Below, piece after piece: positions 7,753 through 16,504 of a DNA stretch of 49,868 bases (the first letter of the stretch is position 1; each line of letters opens with the position of its first letter). The position numbers and the translations under genes are program-made. The notes beneath the pieces are model-generated. The model was not told where the DNA came from and did not search any database. It worked only from the letters and a program-made list of their open reading frames with translations. Source of the stretch: an uncultured Agathobaculum sp. (GTDB lineage: Bacteria; Bacillota; Clostridia; Oscillospirales; Butyricicoccaceae); NCBI GenBank assembly GCA_944384725.1, contig CALWUJ010000013.1, positions 1-49,868 on the forward strand, given 5' to 3'.

Positions 7753-10700
7753 ATGGCAAGAAAGATGAAGTCCATGGACGGTAACACCGCTGCGGCACAC
7801 GTGTCGTATGCGTTTACCGAGGTCGCGGGTATCTATCCGATCACCCCGTCCAGCCCCATGGCAGACAGCGTAGACCAGTGGGCAGCCGCAGGTCAGAAGA
7901 ACATTTTCGGTACTACCGTTAAGGTGATCGAAATGCAGTCCGAGGCGGGCGCCGCAGGTACGGTTCACGGCTCTCTGGCAGCCGGCGCGCTGACCACGAC
8001 CTACACCGCATCTCAGGGTCTGCTGCTGATGATCCCGAATATGTACAAGATCGCGGGCGAATTGCTTCCCTGCGTGTTCCATGTTTCCGCGCGTACGGTT
8101 GCATCCCATGCGCTGAACATCTTCGGTGACCATTCTGACGTTATGGCTTGCCGTCAGACCGGTTTCGCTATGCTGGCTGAGACCAATCCGCAGGAAGTAA
8201 TGGATCTGGGTGCTGTTGCGCATCTGGCAACCATTAAGTCCCGCGTTCCGTTCATCAACTTCTTCGATGGCTTCCGCACCTCTCACGAGATCCAGAAGAT
8301 CGAGGTTTGGGACTACGAGGATCTGAAGGACATGTGCGACATGGACGCTGTTGAAGCGTTCCGCAAGCGCGCTCTGAATCCGGAGCATGCTATGATGCGC
8401 GGTTCTCACGAGAACGGCGACGTATTCTTCCAGCACCGCGAGGCTTGCAATAAGTTCTATGACGCGGTTCCGGAAGTGGTAGAGGAGTACATGGGCAAGG
8501 TTAACGCTAAGCTCGGCACCAACTACCAGCTGTTCAACTACTACGGCGCTGCCGACGCTGACCGCGTGATCATCGCGATGGGCTCGATCTGCGACGTAGC
8601 AGAAGAAGTTATCGACTACCTCAACGCACACGGCGAGAAGGTCGGCCTTGTCAAGGTTCGCCTGTACCGTCCATGGCGTGCGGACAAGCTGCTTGCTGCT
8701 ATCCCAGAGACTGCCAAGAAGATCGCGGTTCTCGACCGCACCAAGGAGCCGGGCGCACAGGGCGAGCCGCTTTATCTGGACGTTGTTACCGCGCTGGCTA
8801 ACGCTGGCATCACCGATAAGACCGTCATCGGCGGCCGTTACGGTCTGGGTTCCAAGGATACCCCGCCGTCCTCTGTCTTTGCGGTATATGAAGAGCTGAA
8901 CCAGGCTGAGCCGAAGCGTCAGTTCACCATCGGCATCAACGACGACGTGACCTACCTGTCCCTCGAGGAGAAGCCGGCGCCGAACACTGCGGCGGAAGGC
9001 ACCACCGAGTGCAAGTTCTGGGGTCTCGGCGGCGACGGTACCGTTGGCGCAAACAAGAACTCCATCAAGATCATCGGCGACCACACCGATAAGTTCGTTC
9101 AGGCGTACTTCCAGTACGACTCCAAGAAGACCGGCGGCGTAACCGTATCGCACCTGCGTTTTGGCGACAAGCCGATCAAGAGCCCGTACTACATCAATAA
9201 GGCTGACTTTGTTGCTTGCCATAACCCGTCCTACATCACCAAGCACTTCCCGATCGTGCGTGACGTTAAGCCGGGCGGCGTGTTCCTGATCAACTGCCAG
9301 TGGACGCCCGAAGAGCTCGAGCATCATCTGGCGGCTTCTGAGAAGCGCTACATTGCGAAGAACAACATCCAGCTCTACACCATCAACGCGATCGACCTCG
9401 CGATTGAGATCGGTATGGGCAAGCGCACCAACACCATCCTGCAGTCCGCTTTCTTCACGCTGGCTAAGGTTATGCCGCAGGAAGAAGCAATCGGCTACAT
9501 GAAGGATGCTGCGACCAAGTCCTACCTGAAGAAGGGCCAGGATATCGTTGATATGAACCACAAGGCGATCGACGCCGGCGCTACCGCGTTCGTCAAGATC
9601 GACGTTCCGGCTGCTTGGGCTGACGCTGTTGATCCGGAAGATACCCGCGATCTGCAGGGCCGTCCGGAAGTCGTTAAGATGGTCAAGGACGTTATGGAGC
9701 CGATCGGCCGCATGGACGGCGACTCCCTGCCGGTATCCGCTTTCGCTGGCGAGCATGTTGACGGCTCCTTCGAGCACGGCGCTGCCGCTTACGAGAAGCG
9801 CGGCGTAGCCGTTACCGTTCCGTCTTGGAATCAGGATACCTGTGTACAGTGTAACCAGTGTGCTTATGTCTGCCCGCACGCGACCATCCGTCCGTTCGCG
9901 CTGACCGAGGAAGAGGCTGCTGCTGCTCCGGCATCGACCAAGATCGTCGACATCAAGGCTGGCAAGGGCAAGGGCGTCTACAAGTACACGATGGTCGTTT
10001 CTCCGCTCGACTGCATGGGCTGCGGCGTGTGCGTTGGCGTGTGCCCGACCAAGTCCCTCACCATGGTTCCGCAGGATCAGGAAGCTGCTCAGCAGGATGC
10101 ATTCGATTACTGCGTAGCCAAGGTTTCCGAGAAGGCCGACATGATCTCGACTGCTTCCGTCAAGGACAGCCAGTTCAAGAAGCCGCTGCTTGAGTTCTCC
10201 GGTTCTTGCGCAGGCTGCGCTGAGACCTCTTACGCTCGCCTGATCACTCAGGTTTGCGGCGACCGTATGTATATCTCCAACGCTACCGGCTGTTCGTCCA
10301 TCTGGGGCGGCCCGGCTGCTACCAGCCCGTACACTGTTGACGCGAATGGCCACGGCCCGGCTTGGGCAAACAGCCTGTTCGAGGACAACGCAGAGCACGG
10401 CCTCGGTATGTACTATGGCCAGCTGGCAATCCGTGAGCGCCTGATCTCCAAGCTGGAAGAGATGGCTGCTGCGGACGCTACCCCGGCTGAGACCAAGGAT
10501 GCGATCGCGAAGTTCATGGAGACCAAGGACAACGGCGCTGCGAACGCTGAGCCGGCTAAGGCTCTGGTTGCCGAGCTCGAAAAGGGCGCTGCTGCTGGCT
10601 GCGACGCTTGTAAGGAAGTTCTTGCGCATAAGGAATACCTCGCTAAGAAGTCCGTCTGGATCTTCGGCGGCGACGGCTGGGCTTATGATATCGGCTTCGG

Positions 10701-11313
10701 CGGCTTGGATCACGTCCTCGCATCCGGCCAGGATGTAAACGTTATGGTATTTGATACCGAAGTTTACTCCAACACCGGCGGTCAGGCTTCCAAGGCTACC
10801 AACATCGGTGCAGTTGCTCAGTTCGCTGCTTCCGGTAAGACCACCAAGAAGAAGAGCCTTGCTGAGATCGCTATGAGCTACGGCTACGTTTACGTTGCTC
10901 AGATTGCTATGGGCGCGAACATGAACCAGACCCTGAAGGCAATCGCTGAGGCGGAAGCTTATCCGGGCCCGTCCCTCATCATCGGCTATGCTCCGTGCGA
11001 AATGCACTCCATCAAGGGCGGCATGACCAACTGCCAGGCTGAGATGAAGAAGGCTGTTGATTGCGGTTACTGGAACCTGTTCCGCTTCAATCCGCAGCTG
11101 GCTGAGGAAGGCAAGAATCCGTTCATCCTCGAGTCCAAGGAGCCCAAGACGGAGGATTACCGCAAGTTCATGATGAACGAAGCACGTTACTCTGCTCTGA
11201 CTCGTTCCTTCCCGGATCGTGCGGAGAAGCTGTTCAGCGAATCCGAGGCAGAGTCCACCAAGCGCTATGCACATCTGCAGCGCCTGCAGGCTCTGTACGC
11301 TCCGGAAGCGTAA
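7753..11313 (+). CDS. nifJ: Pyruvate:ferredoxin (flavodoxin) oxidoreductase
   Basis: The 1186-aa homodimer-type PFOR oxidises pyruvate and CoA to acetyl-CoA and CO2 and reduces ferredoxin, the central energy step of clostridial fermentation. The domain order is complete: pyrimidine-binding N-domain (GIYPITPSSPMADSVDQW), gamma domain, a 2[4Fe-4S] ferredoxin insert (CVQCNQCAYVCPHA and CMGCGVCVGVCPTKS), and a C-terminal TPP domain with the proximal cluster cysteines (CAGCAET) and GDGWAYDIGFGG. Lysine is almost always AAG and codon use is strongly biased, as in very highly expressed genes. AGGAGG precedes the ATG. It supplies acetyl-CoA for the pta product at 15-16 kb. Confidence 0.97.
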   Translation: MARKMKSMDGNTAAAHVSYAFTEVAGIYPITPSSPMADSVDQWAAAGQKNIFGTTVKVIEMQSEAGAAGTVHGSLAAGALTTTYTASQGLLLMIPNMYKIAGELLPCVFHVSARTVASHALNIFGDHSDVMACRQTGFAMLAETNPQEVMDLGAVAHLATIKSRVPFINFFDGFRTSHEIQKIEVWDYEDLKDMCDMDAVEAFRKRALNPEHAMMRGSHENGDVFFQHREACNKFYDAVPEVVEEYMGKVNAKLGTNYQLFNYYGAADADRVIIAMGSICDVAEEVIDYLNAHGEKVGLVKVRLYRPWRADKLLAAIPETAKKIAVLDRTKEPGAQGEPLYLDVVTALANAGITDKTVIGGRYGLGSKDTPPSSVFAVYEELNQAEPKRQFTIGINDDVTYLSLEEKPAPNTAAEGTTECKFWGLGGDGTVGANKNSIKIIGDHTDKFVQAYFQYDSKKTGGVTVSHLRFGDKPIKSPYYINKADFVACHNPSYITKHFPIVRDVKPGGVFLINCQWTPEELEHHLAASEKRYIAKNNIQLYTINAIDLAIEIGMGKRTNTILQSAFFTLAKVMPQEEAIGYMKDAATKSYLKKGQDIVDMNHKAIDAGATAFVKIDVPAAWADAVDPEDTRDLQGRPEVVKMVKDVMEPIGRMDGDSLPVSAFAGEHVDGSFEHGAAAYEKRGVAVTVPSWNQDTCVQCNQCAYVCPHATIRPFALTEEEAAAAPASTKIVDIKAGKGKGVYKYTMVVSPLDCMGCGVCVGVCPTKSLTMVPQDQEAAQQDAFDYCVAKVSEKADMISTASVKDSQFKKPLLEFSGSCAGCAETSYARLITQVCGDRMYISNATGCSSIWGGPAATSPYTVDANGHGPAWANSLFEDNAEHGLGMYYGQLAIRERLISKLEEMAAADATPAETKDAIAKFMETKDNGAANAEPAKALVAELEKGAAAGCDACKEVLAHKEYLAKKSVWIFGGDGWAYDIGFGGLDHVLASGQDVNVMVFDTEVYSNTGGQASKATNIGAVAQFAASGKTTKKKSLAEIAMSYGYVYVAQIAMGANMNQTLKAIAEAEAYPGPSLIIGYAPCEMHSIKGGMTNCQAEMKKAVDCGYWNLFRFNPQLAEEGKNPFILESKEPKTEDYRKFMMNEARYSALTRSFPDRAEKLFSESEAESTKRYAHLQRLQALYAPEA

Positions 11314-11355
11314 GATCGGCTGATTGCTTACAAAGCGATTTACTGAATAATGAAG

Positions 11356-11389
11356 AACCGCCCGCGGAACATTCCGCGGGCGGTTTTTT
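11356..11389 (+). terminator. Terminator of PFOR gene
   Basis: AACCGCCCGCGGAA-CAT-TCCGCGGGCGGTTTTTT is a very stable G+C-rich hairpin followed by a T-run. Confidence 0.93.
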
Positions 11390-11475
11390 GTGGACTGATA
11401 GATGGTTTCAGCAGATAGAGCGATGCAATCGCCACAACATTTTGCGTTTTTGCGGCGTGAAACAGCAAAATACTG

Positions 11476-11504
11476 TTGCGCAAACAGGGAAAACGCGGTA
11501 CAAT
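11476..11504 (+). promoter_or_regulatory. Promoter of DUF2461 operon
   Basis: TTGCGC (11476-11481), 17 bp and TACAAT (11499-11504). The -10 overlaps the upstream ATG at 11503, which supports the later ATG at 11533 as the real start of the next gene. Confidence 0.65.
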
Positions 11505-11532
11505 GATAAACAGAAAGGTGGTGCCCGTTTTC

Positions 11533-12234
11533 ATGGCATTCACAGGCTTTAATGCTGCGGGGATTGATCTTCTGCAGCTGAACCGCCTGCAAAACAGCAA
11601 GGAATTTTACGAAGAACATAAAGAAGAAATCAAGCGGCAGGTCATTCAGCCGTTTCATGAGTTGATCGCAGAGATGACGCCCGCGATGCTGGAGATCGAT
11701 GCGCAGTTTGTTGTCACGCCATCGCGTATGGTGTCTCGTGTGCGTCGTGATACCCGCTATACTAAGGATAAAACGCTGTATCGTTCCAACATGTGGATGT
11801 TTTTCCGTCGCAAGCGGCAGGAACGTGAGTCGGTACCCTGTTATTATTTTGAGATTCATCCTGAGTTCTGGGGCTTTGGCTGCTGGGGCGCGTGGGGCAG
11901 AGGAGAAATGGAGTCTCTGCGTGAAATGATTTTGCACGAGGATAAGTTGTTTCTCGAAGCCTATGATGCTGTACAAGCCTGTCCGCAGATGCATCTGGAT
12001 GGAGAGCAATACAAACGGCCGAAGTTCCCGGATGCAAAGCAGGAATATCAGAATTGGCTCAACCGCAAGGAAATCGGCGTGGATTTCCGTGAAACCGCGG
12101 ATTTTACACCTGTGCTGGACGGCTCGTTTGTCCAGCCGATGGTGAAAACCATGCAGCGCTTGGCACCGTTTTACCGTTTGCTTTTGGCAGCAAAAGAACG
12201 TGCAGAGGCAGCGCGGCGGGAGGCAGTCCAATGA
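11533..12234 (+). CDS. DUF2461 family protein
   Basis: The 233-aa protein matches DUF2461 (TIGR02453-like). It begins with FTGFNAAGIDLLQLNRLQNSK, followed by a VSRVRRDTRYTKDKTLYRSN region and an aromatic FWGFGCWG segment. The function of the family is unknown. The start at 11533 was chosen because AAAGGTGG lies about 12 nt upstream and the earlier ATG overlaps the promoter -10. Its stop overlaps the exonuclease start by ATGA, so the two are translationally coupled. Confidence 0.85.
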   Translation: MAFTGFNAAGIDLLQLNRLQNSKEFYEEHKEEIKRQVIQPFHELIAEMTPAMLEIDAQFVVTPSRMVSRVRRDTRYTKDKTLYRSNMWMFFRRKRQERESVPCYYFEIHPEFWGFGCWGAWGRGEMESLREMILHEDKLFLEAYDAVQACPQMHLDGEQYKRPKFPDAKQEYQNWLNRKEIGVDFRETADFTPVLDGSFVQPMVKTMQRLAPFYRLLLAAKERAEAARREAVQ

Positions 12235-12872
12235 GATATTTGGCGCTGGATTTTGAAACCGGCAATGCGTCGCGGCTGAGCGCATGCGCGCTTGGCGTGA
12301 GTATTTTTGAGGATAATACGCTGGTTGCTGAACAAACGACCTTGATTAAACCGCCTGCACAGGTGGGAAAGTTCCATTGGGGCAATGTTCGTGTCAATCA
12401 TATCAAAGAATCCATGGTGGTCGACGCACCCACGTTTGACGAAGTCTGGCAGGGTGCCATAGCGGAATTGGCTGAGGGCAGTGTTCTGGTCTGCCATAAC
12501 GCTATGTTTGATACCGCAGTGCTGTGTGCATGTCTTGCGCATTATCATCTGCCTGTGCCGGAATGCCGTTATGTATGCACGGTAAAAGTGGCGCAGCGGG
12601 TGTGGCCGCAGCTGCAAAATCACAAGCTGGATACAGTTTCGCAGACGTTGGGCATCGAGTTGAACCATCATGAGGCGGGTTCGGATGCTCGCGCAGCTGG
12701 CTTAATCTTGCAGGCCGCCCTGCGGGAGACCGCAAGCGCAGATGCAGATGAGCTGGCGCAGAAAATCGGAATGCGCCTTGGACGGATATCCTGCATGGGA
12801 ACCGTGCCATGCAGCATTGCAAAAGAATTTCAGGGCGGGAAAGCCGTCCGTTTCACTCAAAGCCATGTATAA
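12231..12872 (+). CDS. DnaQ-like 3'-5' exonuclease
   Basis: The 213-aa product contains all three DEDDh exonuclease motifs: ExoI LALDFETGN (residues 4-12), ExoII CHNAMFDTA and ExoIII HHEAGSDA. It lacks polymerase or other domains, like stand-alone proofreading or RNase T-type nucleases. It overlaps the DUF2461 stop by 4 nt and is followed 14 bp later by a small membrane protein gene. It may take part in DNA repair or nucleotide salvage; the exact substrate is not evident. Confidence 0.88.
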   Translation: MRYLALDFETGNASRLSACALGVSIFEDNTLVAEQTTLIKPPAQVGKFHWGNVRVNHIKESMVVDAPTFDEVWQGAIAELAEGSVLVCHNAMFDTAVLCACLAHYHLPVPECRYVCTVKVAQRVWPQLQNHKLDTVSQTLGIELNHHEAGSDARAAGLILQAALRETASADADELAQKIGMRLGRISCMGTVPCSIAKEFQGGKAVRFTQSHV

Positions 12873-12886
12873 AGGAGAGAGTAGCT

Positions 12887-13192
12887 ATGAAAAATTATCT
12901 GGAAAACATTGATCGGGAAGCCCTCCGTGCACGTGCCGAGCAGATGCTGCGCTATGCAGATGATGCACGCAATCAGGCAGGCCGCTGGACGGATTATGCC
13001 GTATCCAAAGCACAGGGTTTTTCTGTTTTTGATTTTGCGATTTTTAAGGTATGCCTGCTGTCTCTGGGACTTTGGCTGGGTACCTGCTTTTCGCGCTTTT
13101 TTAAGAAATTCCGTGGTGTTTTGTTCGTTGCGTTTACGGCAAGCTGGCTGTACCTGTTCTGGCGCATTTTCTTCAATTGCGACGACGAATAA
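12887..13192 (+). CDS. Small membrane protein
   Basis: This 101-aa protein has a charged, helical N-terminal half (residues 1-45). Two hydrophobic segments follow, about 46-64 (FAIFKVCLLSLGLWLGTCF) and 74-94 (VLFVAFTASWLYLFWRIFF). The start is the ATG at 12887 behind AAAGGAGAG. It sits between the exonuclease and the AI-2E-type transporter with short gaps, so it is probably in the same operon. No family is recognised with certainty. Confidence 0.75.
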   Translation: MKNYLENIDREALRARAEQMLRYADDARNQAGRWTDYAVSKAQGFSVFDFAIFKVCLLSLGLWLGTCFSRFFKKFRGVLFVAFTASWLYLFWRIFFNCDDE

Positions 13193-13237
13193 ATTGGCTG
13201 CTTGATGGCATAGAGCAAAACCCTGTAGGAGAGGAGT

Positions 13238-14602
13238 ATGTCTGTGGAGGAGCCAACACAGCAAAGTAAATCAAAGTTTTCTACGCATCCACATTATTTT
13301 CAATGGGGCTTGACCGCATTTTGCGTCATTGTTTCCAGCTCAATCGTTGTATTTTTATTGCAATGGCTGCCGGGCATCTGGACAATGTTCCAAAAGCTGC
13401 TGGGCATTCTCAGTCCGTTTATTTACGGTTTTGTCATGGCATATTTGCTGATGCCTGTTTTTAATGGACTGTATAAGCGGATTCAGCCGCCGCTGTCCCG
13501 AAGACTGAAAAACGGAACGCGCATTGCCAAGGGATTGTGCAGCATTCTGACGTTGCTCATCGGCATTGCCGTAGTAGGCATTCTGCTTTGGATGGTGCTG
13601 CCGCAGCTGGTGGTGAGTATTTTCTCGCTGCTGGAATCTATGGACACTTATCTTAATGAGATATCCAGTTGGGTGGCGGCGCTGCTCAAGGATAATCCAG
13701 TGATCGAGCGCAATTTCCTCCAGCTTTATGAGGAATTTTCGCAGCAGATCGTCAACTGGGTGCAGAATATTGCGCTGCCGCAGCTCGTTGAGCTGATGAC
13801 CGGCGTCGTAACGACGGTTTCTGTGTTGTTCGATATTTTTATCGGCATCATCATTGCCCTCTATATTCTCAACAGCAAGGACACGTTCTGCGCGCAGGCC
13901 AAAAAGATGACATACAGCATGTTCTCCATTGACCGGGCGAACCGTATTATGGGACGTGTTGCTTATGTGCATCGCGTTTTTGGCGGTTTCATCACGGGTA
14001 AGCTGATTGACTCGCTGATTATCGGCGTGCTGTGCTTTATTGGTCTGCGAATGCTGATCGGTTTCGGACTGATGACAATGGATCAGTCGTTTGCGCTTCT
14101 GATTTCGGTTATCATTGGCGTGACCAATATCATCCCGTTTTTTGGTCCGTTTATCGGCGCCATCCCCAGCACGATTTTGATTATGGTCATCAGCCCAATT
14201 CAGGCAGTATATTTTGTGCTGTTTGTTCTGGCATTGCAGCAGTTTGACGGCAACATCCTCGGCCCGAAGATTCTGGGTAATTCGACCGGACTATCGAGCT
14301 TCTGGGTCATGTTCGCCATTCTGCTGTTTGGCGGTGTATTTGGGTTTGTCGGAATGGCAGTCGGCGTGCCGCTGTTTGCCGTTTTGTACAGTGCAGTGAC
14401 CGAGGTGATTTGCAGCCTGCTGAAAAAACGCGGCTTGTCTGTGGATACCAATGATTATCGTGGTCCGCGCCGCTTGGACCCGGTAAGCGGAGAGTTCGTT
14501 GCGGTGCAAGAGGAGCGCCCACCGGTTTCGGCAAAGGAGCGCCGCCGCGCGGCGGAGAAAGCGCGTGCGCAGAAACAACAGGAAGAACAAAAAAAGGACT
14601 GA
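13238..14602 (+). CDS. AI-2E family transporter
   Basis: The 454-aa membrane protein has the AI-2E/TqsA/PerM layout: two N-terminal helices, an extended middle region (about residues 100-210) and a conserved core with a KLIDSLIIG...IGVTNIIPFFGPFIGAIP signature. The C-terminus is a charged cytoplasmic tail rich in R/K/E/Q (EKARAQKQQEEQKKD). Family members export AI-2, sodium or other small solutes; substrate assignment by homology is unreliable. It is the last gene before a terminator. Confidence 0.9.
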   Translation: MSVEEPTQQSKSKFSTHPHYFQWGLTAFCVIVSSSIVVFLLQWLPGIWTMFQKLLGILSPFIYGFVMAYLLMPVFNGLYKRIQPPLSRRLKNGTRIAKGLCSILTLLIGIAVVGILLWMVLPQLVVSIFSLLESMDTYLNEISSWVAALLKDNPVIERNFLQLYEEFSQQIVNWVQNIALPQLVELMTGVVTTVSVLFDIFIGIIIALYILNSKDTFCAQAKKMTYSMFSIDRANRIMGRVAYVHRVFGGFITGKLIDSLIIGVLCFIGLRMLIGFGLMTMDQSFALLISVIIGVTNIIPFFGPFIGAIPSTILIMVISPIQAVYFVLFVLALQQFDGNILGPKILGNSTGLSSFWVMFAILLFGGVFGFVGMAVGVPLFAVLYSAVTEVICSLLKKRGLSVDTNDYRGPRRLDPVSGEFVAVQEERPPVSAKERRRAAEKARAQKQQEEQKKD

Positions 14603-14621
14603 CAGAAGTCAGTCCTTTTTC
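14590..14621. terminator. Bidirectional terminator
   Basis: AAAAAAGGACTGAC-AGAA-GTCAGTCCTTTTT lies between the AI-2E-type gene and the convergent hypothetical gene and can terminate both. Confidence 0.88.
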
Positions 14622-15026
14622 TTATGTCGGCAACATAGTGTCCAGTGCATCGATGAGCGACTGTGCATTATGCAGACGGTGAACCCATGGCGTGCTTTCG
14701 TAGACGAAGTTGTTCTTGCCCAGCACAAAATGCAGCGGTTCTTCCTTGTAATATGCGTCGATTTCGTATTGCACGGTATCGAGCGAATAACTTTGTTGAT
14801 AAAACGGTAGGCGGGATGCCTCACAGTTTGCAAGTAATTCGGTGAGCTGATGCAAGTCGATCTGATCGGTCATATCTTCAAATTCTGCATTACCGATCAT
14901 GCGCTGCATACGCCAAATCTCGAGCTGTTCTGATTCCGGTGCAACGGAATAGGGTGTCAGCGCAAAGGTCAGTGCGCCGCACAAGATAATGATGCAAAAC
15001 AAAACGATAATTGGTTTTCGATTCAT
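14622..15026 (-). CDS. Hypothetical secreted or membrane-anchored protein
   Basis: This 134-aa protein starts with a signal-anchor segment (MNRKPIIVLFCIIILCGALT), followed by a soluble ~110-residue part with no cysteines in a catalytic pattern. The ATG at 15026 is preceded by AAGGAGT at a good distance; an earlier in-frame start would lack the hydrophobic N-terminal position. No family is recognised. It is alone between two convergent units and expressed on the same strand as pta. Confidence 0.7.
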   Translation of the reverse strand: MNRKPIIVLFCIIILCGALTFALTPYSVAPESEQLEIWRMQRMIGNAEFEDMTDQIDLHQLTELLANCEASRLPFYQQSYSLDTVQYEIDAYYKEEPLHFVLGKNNFVYESTPWVHRLHNAQSLIDALDTMLPT

Positions 15027-15071
15027 ACAAGGCACACTCCTTTGCTGCTTGAATGCATCTCTAAAGAGCAT

Positions 15072-15104
15072 ACAAGGACCGAAACAAATGGTTTCGGCCC
15101 TTGT
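15072..15104 (-). terminator. Hairpin downstream of pta
   Basis: ACAAGGGCCGAAACC-ATT-TGTTTCGGTCCTTGT (minus strand) is a long hairpin about 35 nt after the pta stop. The U-run is weak, so it could also stabilise the transcript end. Confidence 0.6.
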
Positions 15105-15138
15105 AAATTCTGTGTTTTGGGAATACGCCGGGGAGAAA

Positions 15139-16113
15139 TTACTTCAGGCCCGCGGTGATAATTGCCATCTGGTAAACCTCGTCCGCATTGCAGCCGCGGG
15201 ACAGGTCATTGATCGGCGCGTTCAGACCCTGCAGGATCGGGCCATAAGCTTCGAAGCCGCCCAGACGCTGCGCGATCTTATAGCCGATGTTGCCGGCGTT
15301 GATGTCCGGGAAGATGAAGGTGTTAGCCTGACCGGCAACCGGGGAGCCCTTGCACTTGGTAGCTGCAACGACCGGAGAGAATGCAGCGTCAAACTGCAGT
15401 TCACCATCGACAGCAAGATCCGGTGCAGCAGCCTTGGTCTTTTCGGTTGCATTGCGCATCATATCAACTGTGTCGCCCTTGCCGGAGCCCTTGGTCGAGT
15501 AGGACAGCATGGCAACCTTGGGATCGATGCCAAAAGCCTTTGCGGTCTTGGCGGTCTCGATTGCGATTTCGACCAGATCATCCTCACCCGGATTGATGTT
15601 GATGGCGCAGTCGCCCATTGCGTACATCTCGTCGCCGCCGTCCTTTGCGTCGCGGCGCAGAATGAAGCAGGAGCTTACGATCTTGTTGCCCGGCTTGGTC
15701 TTGATGATCTGGAGCGCCGGACGAACGGTGTCGGCCGTGGAGTAAGTAGCGCCGCCGAGCAGAGCGTCCGCCTTGCCCATCTTGACCAGCATCGTGCCAA
15801 AATAATTGCCCTTTGCGAGCGCAGCGCGGCACTGCTCCTCAGTCATCTTGCCCTTGCGCAGTTCAACCATCTTGGCAACCATTGCGTCCATTTCCGGATA
15901 GGTTGCGGGGTCGATGATTTCCATTCCCTCAATGTCGAAGCCGCCAGCCTGAGCCGCTGCCTTTACTTCGTCCACATTACCGACCAGAATGGAATCCAGC
16001 AGGCCGTCCTTCTTCAGACGGGAAGCAGCCTCAAGGATACGGGGATCGGGGCCTTCGGTGAATACGATTTTGCGCTTGTCAGCTTTCAGCGTGGCAATCA
16101 AATTTTCAAACAT
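15139..16113 (-). CDS. pta: Phosphate acetyltransferase
   Basis: The 324-aa single-domain enzyme converts acetyl-CoA and phosphate to acetyl phosphate and CoA. Family segments are clear: IVFTEGPDPRILEAA at the N-terminus, GGATYSTADTVRPALQIIKT in the middle and VAGQANTFIFPDINAGNIGYK near the C-terminus. Length is normal for the short Pta class. GGAGGAGAG precedes the ATG. Acetate kinase, often next to pta, is not in the window, so the pathway partner must be elsewhere. Confidence 0.95.
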   Translation of the reverse strand: MFENLIATLKADKRKIVFTEGPDPRILEAASRLKKDGLLDSILVGNVDEVKAAAQAGGFDIEGMEIIDPATYPEMDAMVAKMVELRKGKMTEEQCRAALAKGNYFGTMLVKMGKADALLGGATYSTADTVRPALQIIKTKPGNKIVSSCFILRRDAKDGGDEMYAMGDCAININPGEDDLVEIAIETAKTAKAFGIDPKVAMLSYSTKGSGKGDTVDMMRNATEKTKAAAPDLAVDGELQFDAAFSPVVAATKCKGSPVAGQANTFIFPDINAGNIGYKIAQRLGGFEAYGPILQGLNAPINDLSRGCNADEVYQMAIITAGLK

Positions 16114-16184
16114 GGTGCACTCTCCTCCATTTTAATGGGTTTGTCCGGCACAGAAAGTGGCCGCGGACAAACTATTGTACCCAC

Positions 16185-16214
16185 ATTATACACCCTGTTG
16201 CTATCACTTCACAA
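16185..16214 (-). promoter_or_regulatory. Promoter of pta
   Basis: On the minus strand TTGTGA (16209-16214), 18 bp and TATAAT (16185-16190) form a strong promoter about 70 bp before the pta start. Confidence 0.78.
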
Positions 16215-16315
16215 GTATTATTTTGAGTAGATTCTGAGTAATTCTTGTATCATTCTTTGGAGGGGTTGCTTTATCAAAAATCTGGGCAAAATAGGAGCAG
16301 AAAGGGTGTGATAAG

Positions 16316-16504
16316 ATGCAGGTGATACGGTATTTGAACGGCAGACGCCTGCACGGCGTAATGCCGCCGCTGCTGCTGGATCAGGAGGGAATCGGGGCGC
16401 TGCTCAGTGCAGCGCGCAGCAGGCAGCAGCTTCCATTGCCCGATACCGCCCCCTCTGCTATACTGGAGGCGGAGGGATGCAGTCTCGGAAGGGATGAGTT
16501 ATGA
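16316..16504 (+). CDS. 62-aa small protein coupled to recombinase 1
   Basis: The ORF encodes 62 residues beginning MQVIRYLNGRRLHGVMPPLL. Its stop overlaps the start of the recombinase gene by ATGA, a sign of translational coupling. An AAAGGGTG site precedes the ATG. No known family is recognised. A short protein in this position could be an accessory or directionality factor for the recombinase, by analogy with SprB of phage SP-beta (58 aa). That is inference from size and position only. Confidence 0.65.
   Translation: MQVIRYLNGRRLHGVMPPLLLDQEGIGALLSAARSRQQLPLPDTAPSAILEAEGCSLGRDEL

Noticed and set aside
7711-12285. A 1,524-codon open frame on the minus strand
   Set aside because: It lies antisense to PFOR and two following genes. 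The strong codon bias of PFOR removes stop codons in the opposite frame. It has no family match or ribosome site.
15139-16113. An ackA-pta operon
   Set aside because: No acetate kinase gene is found beside pta or elsewhere in the window.
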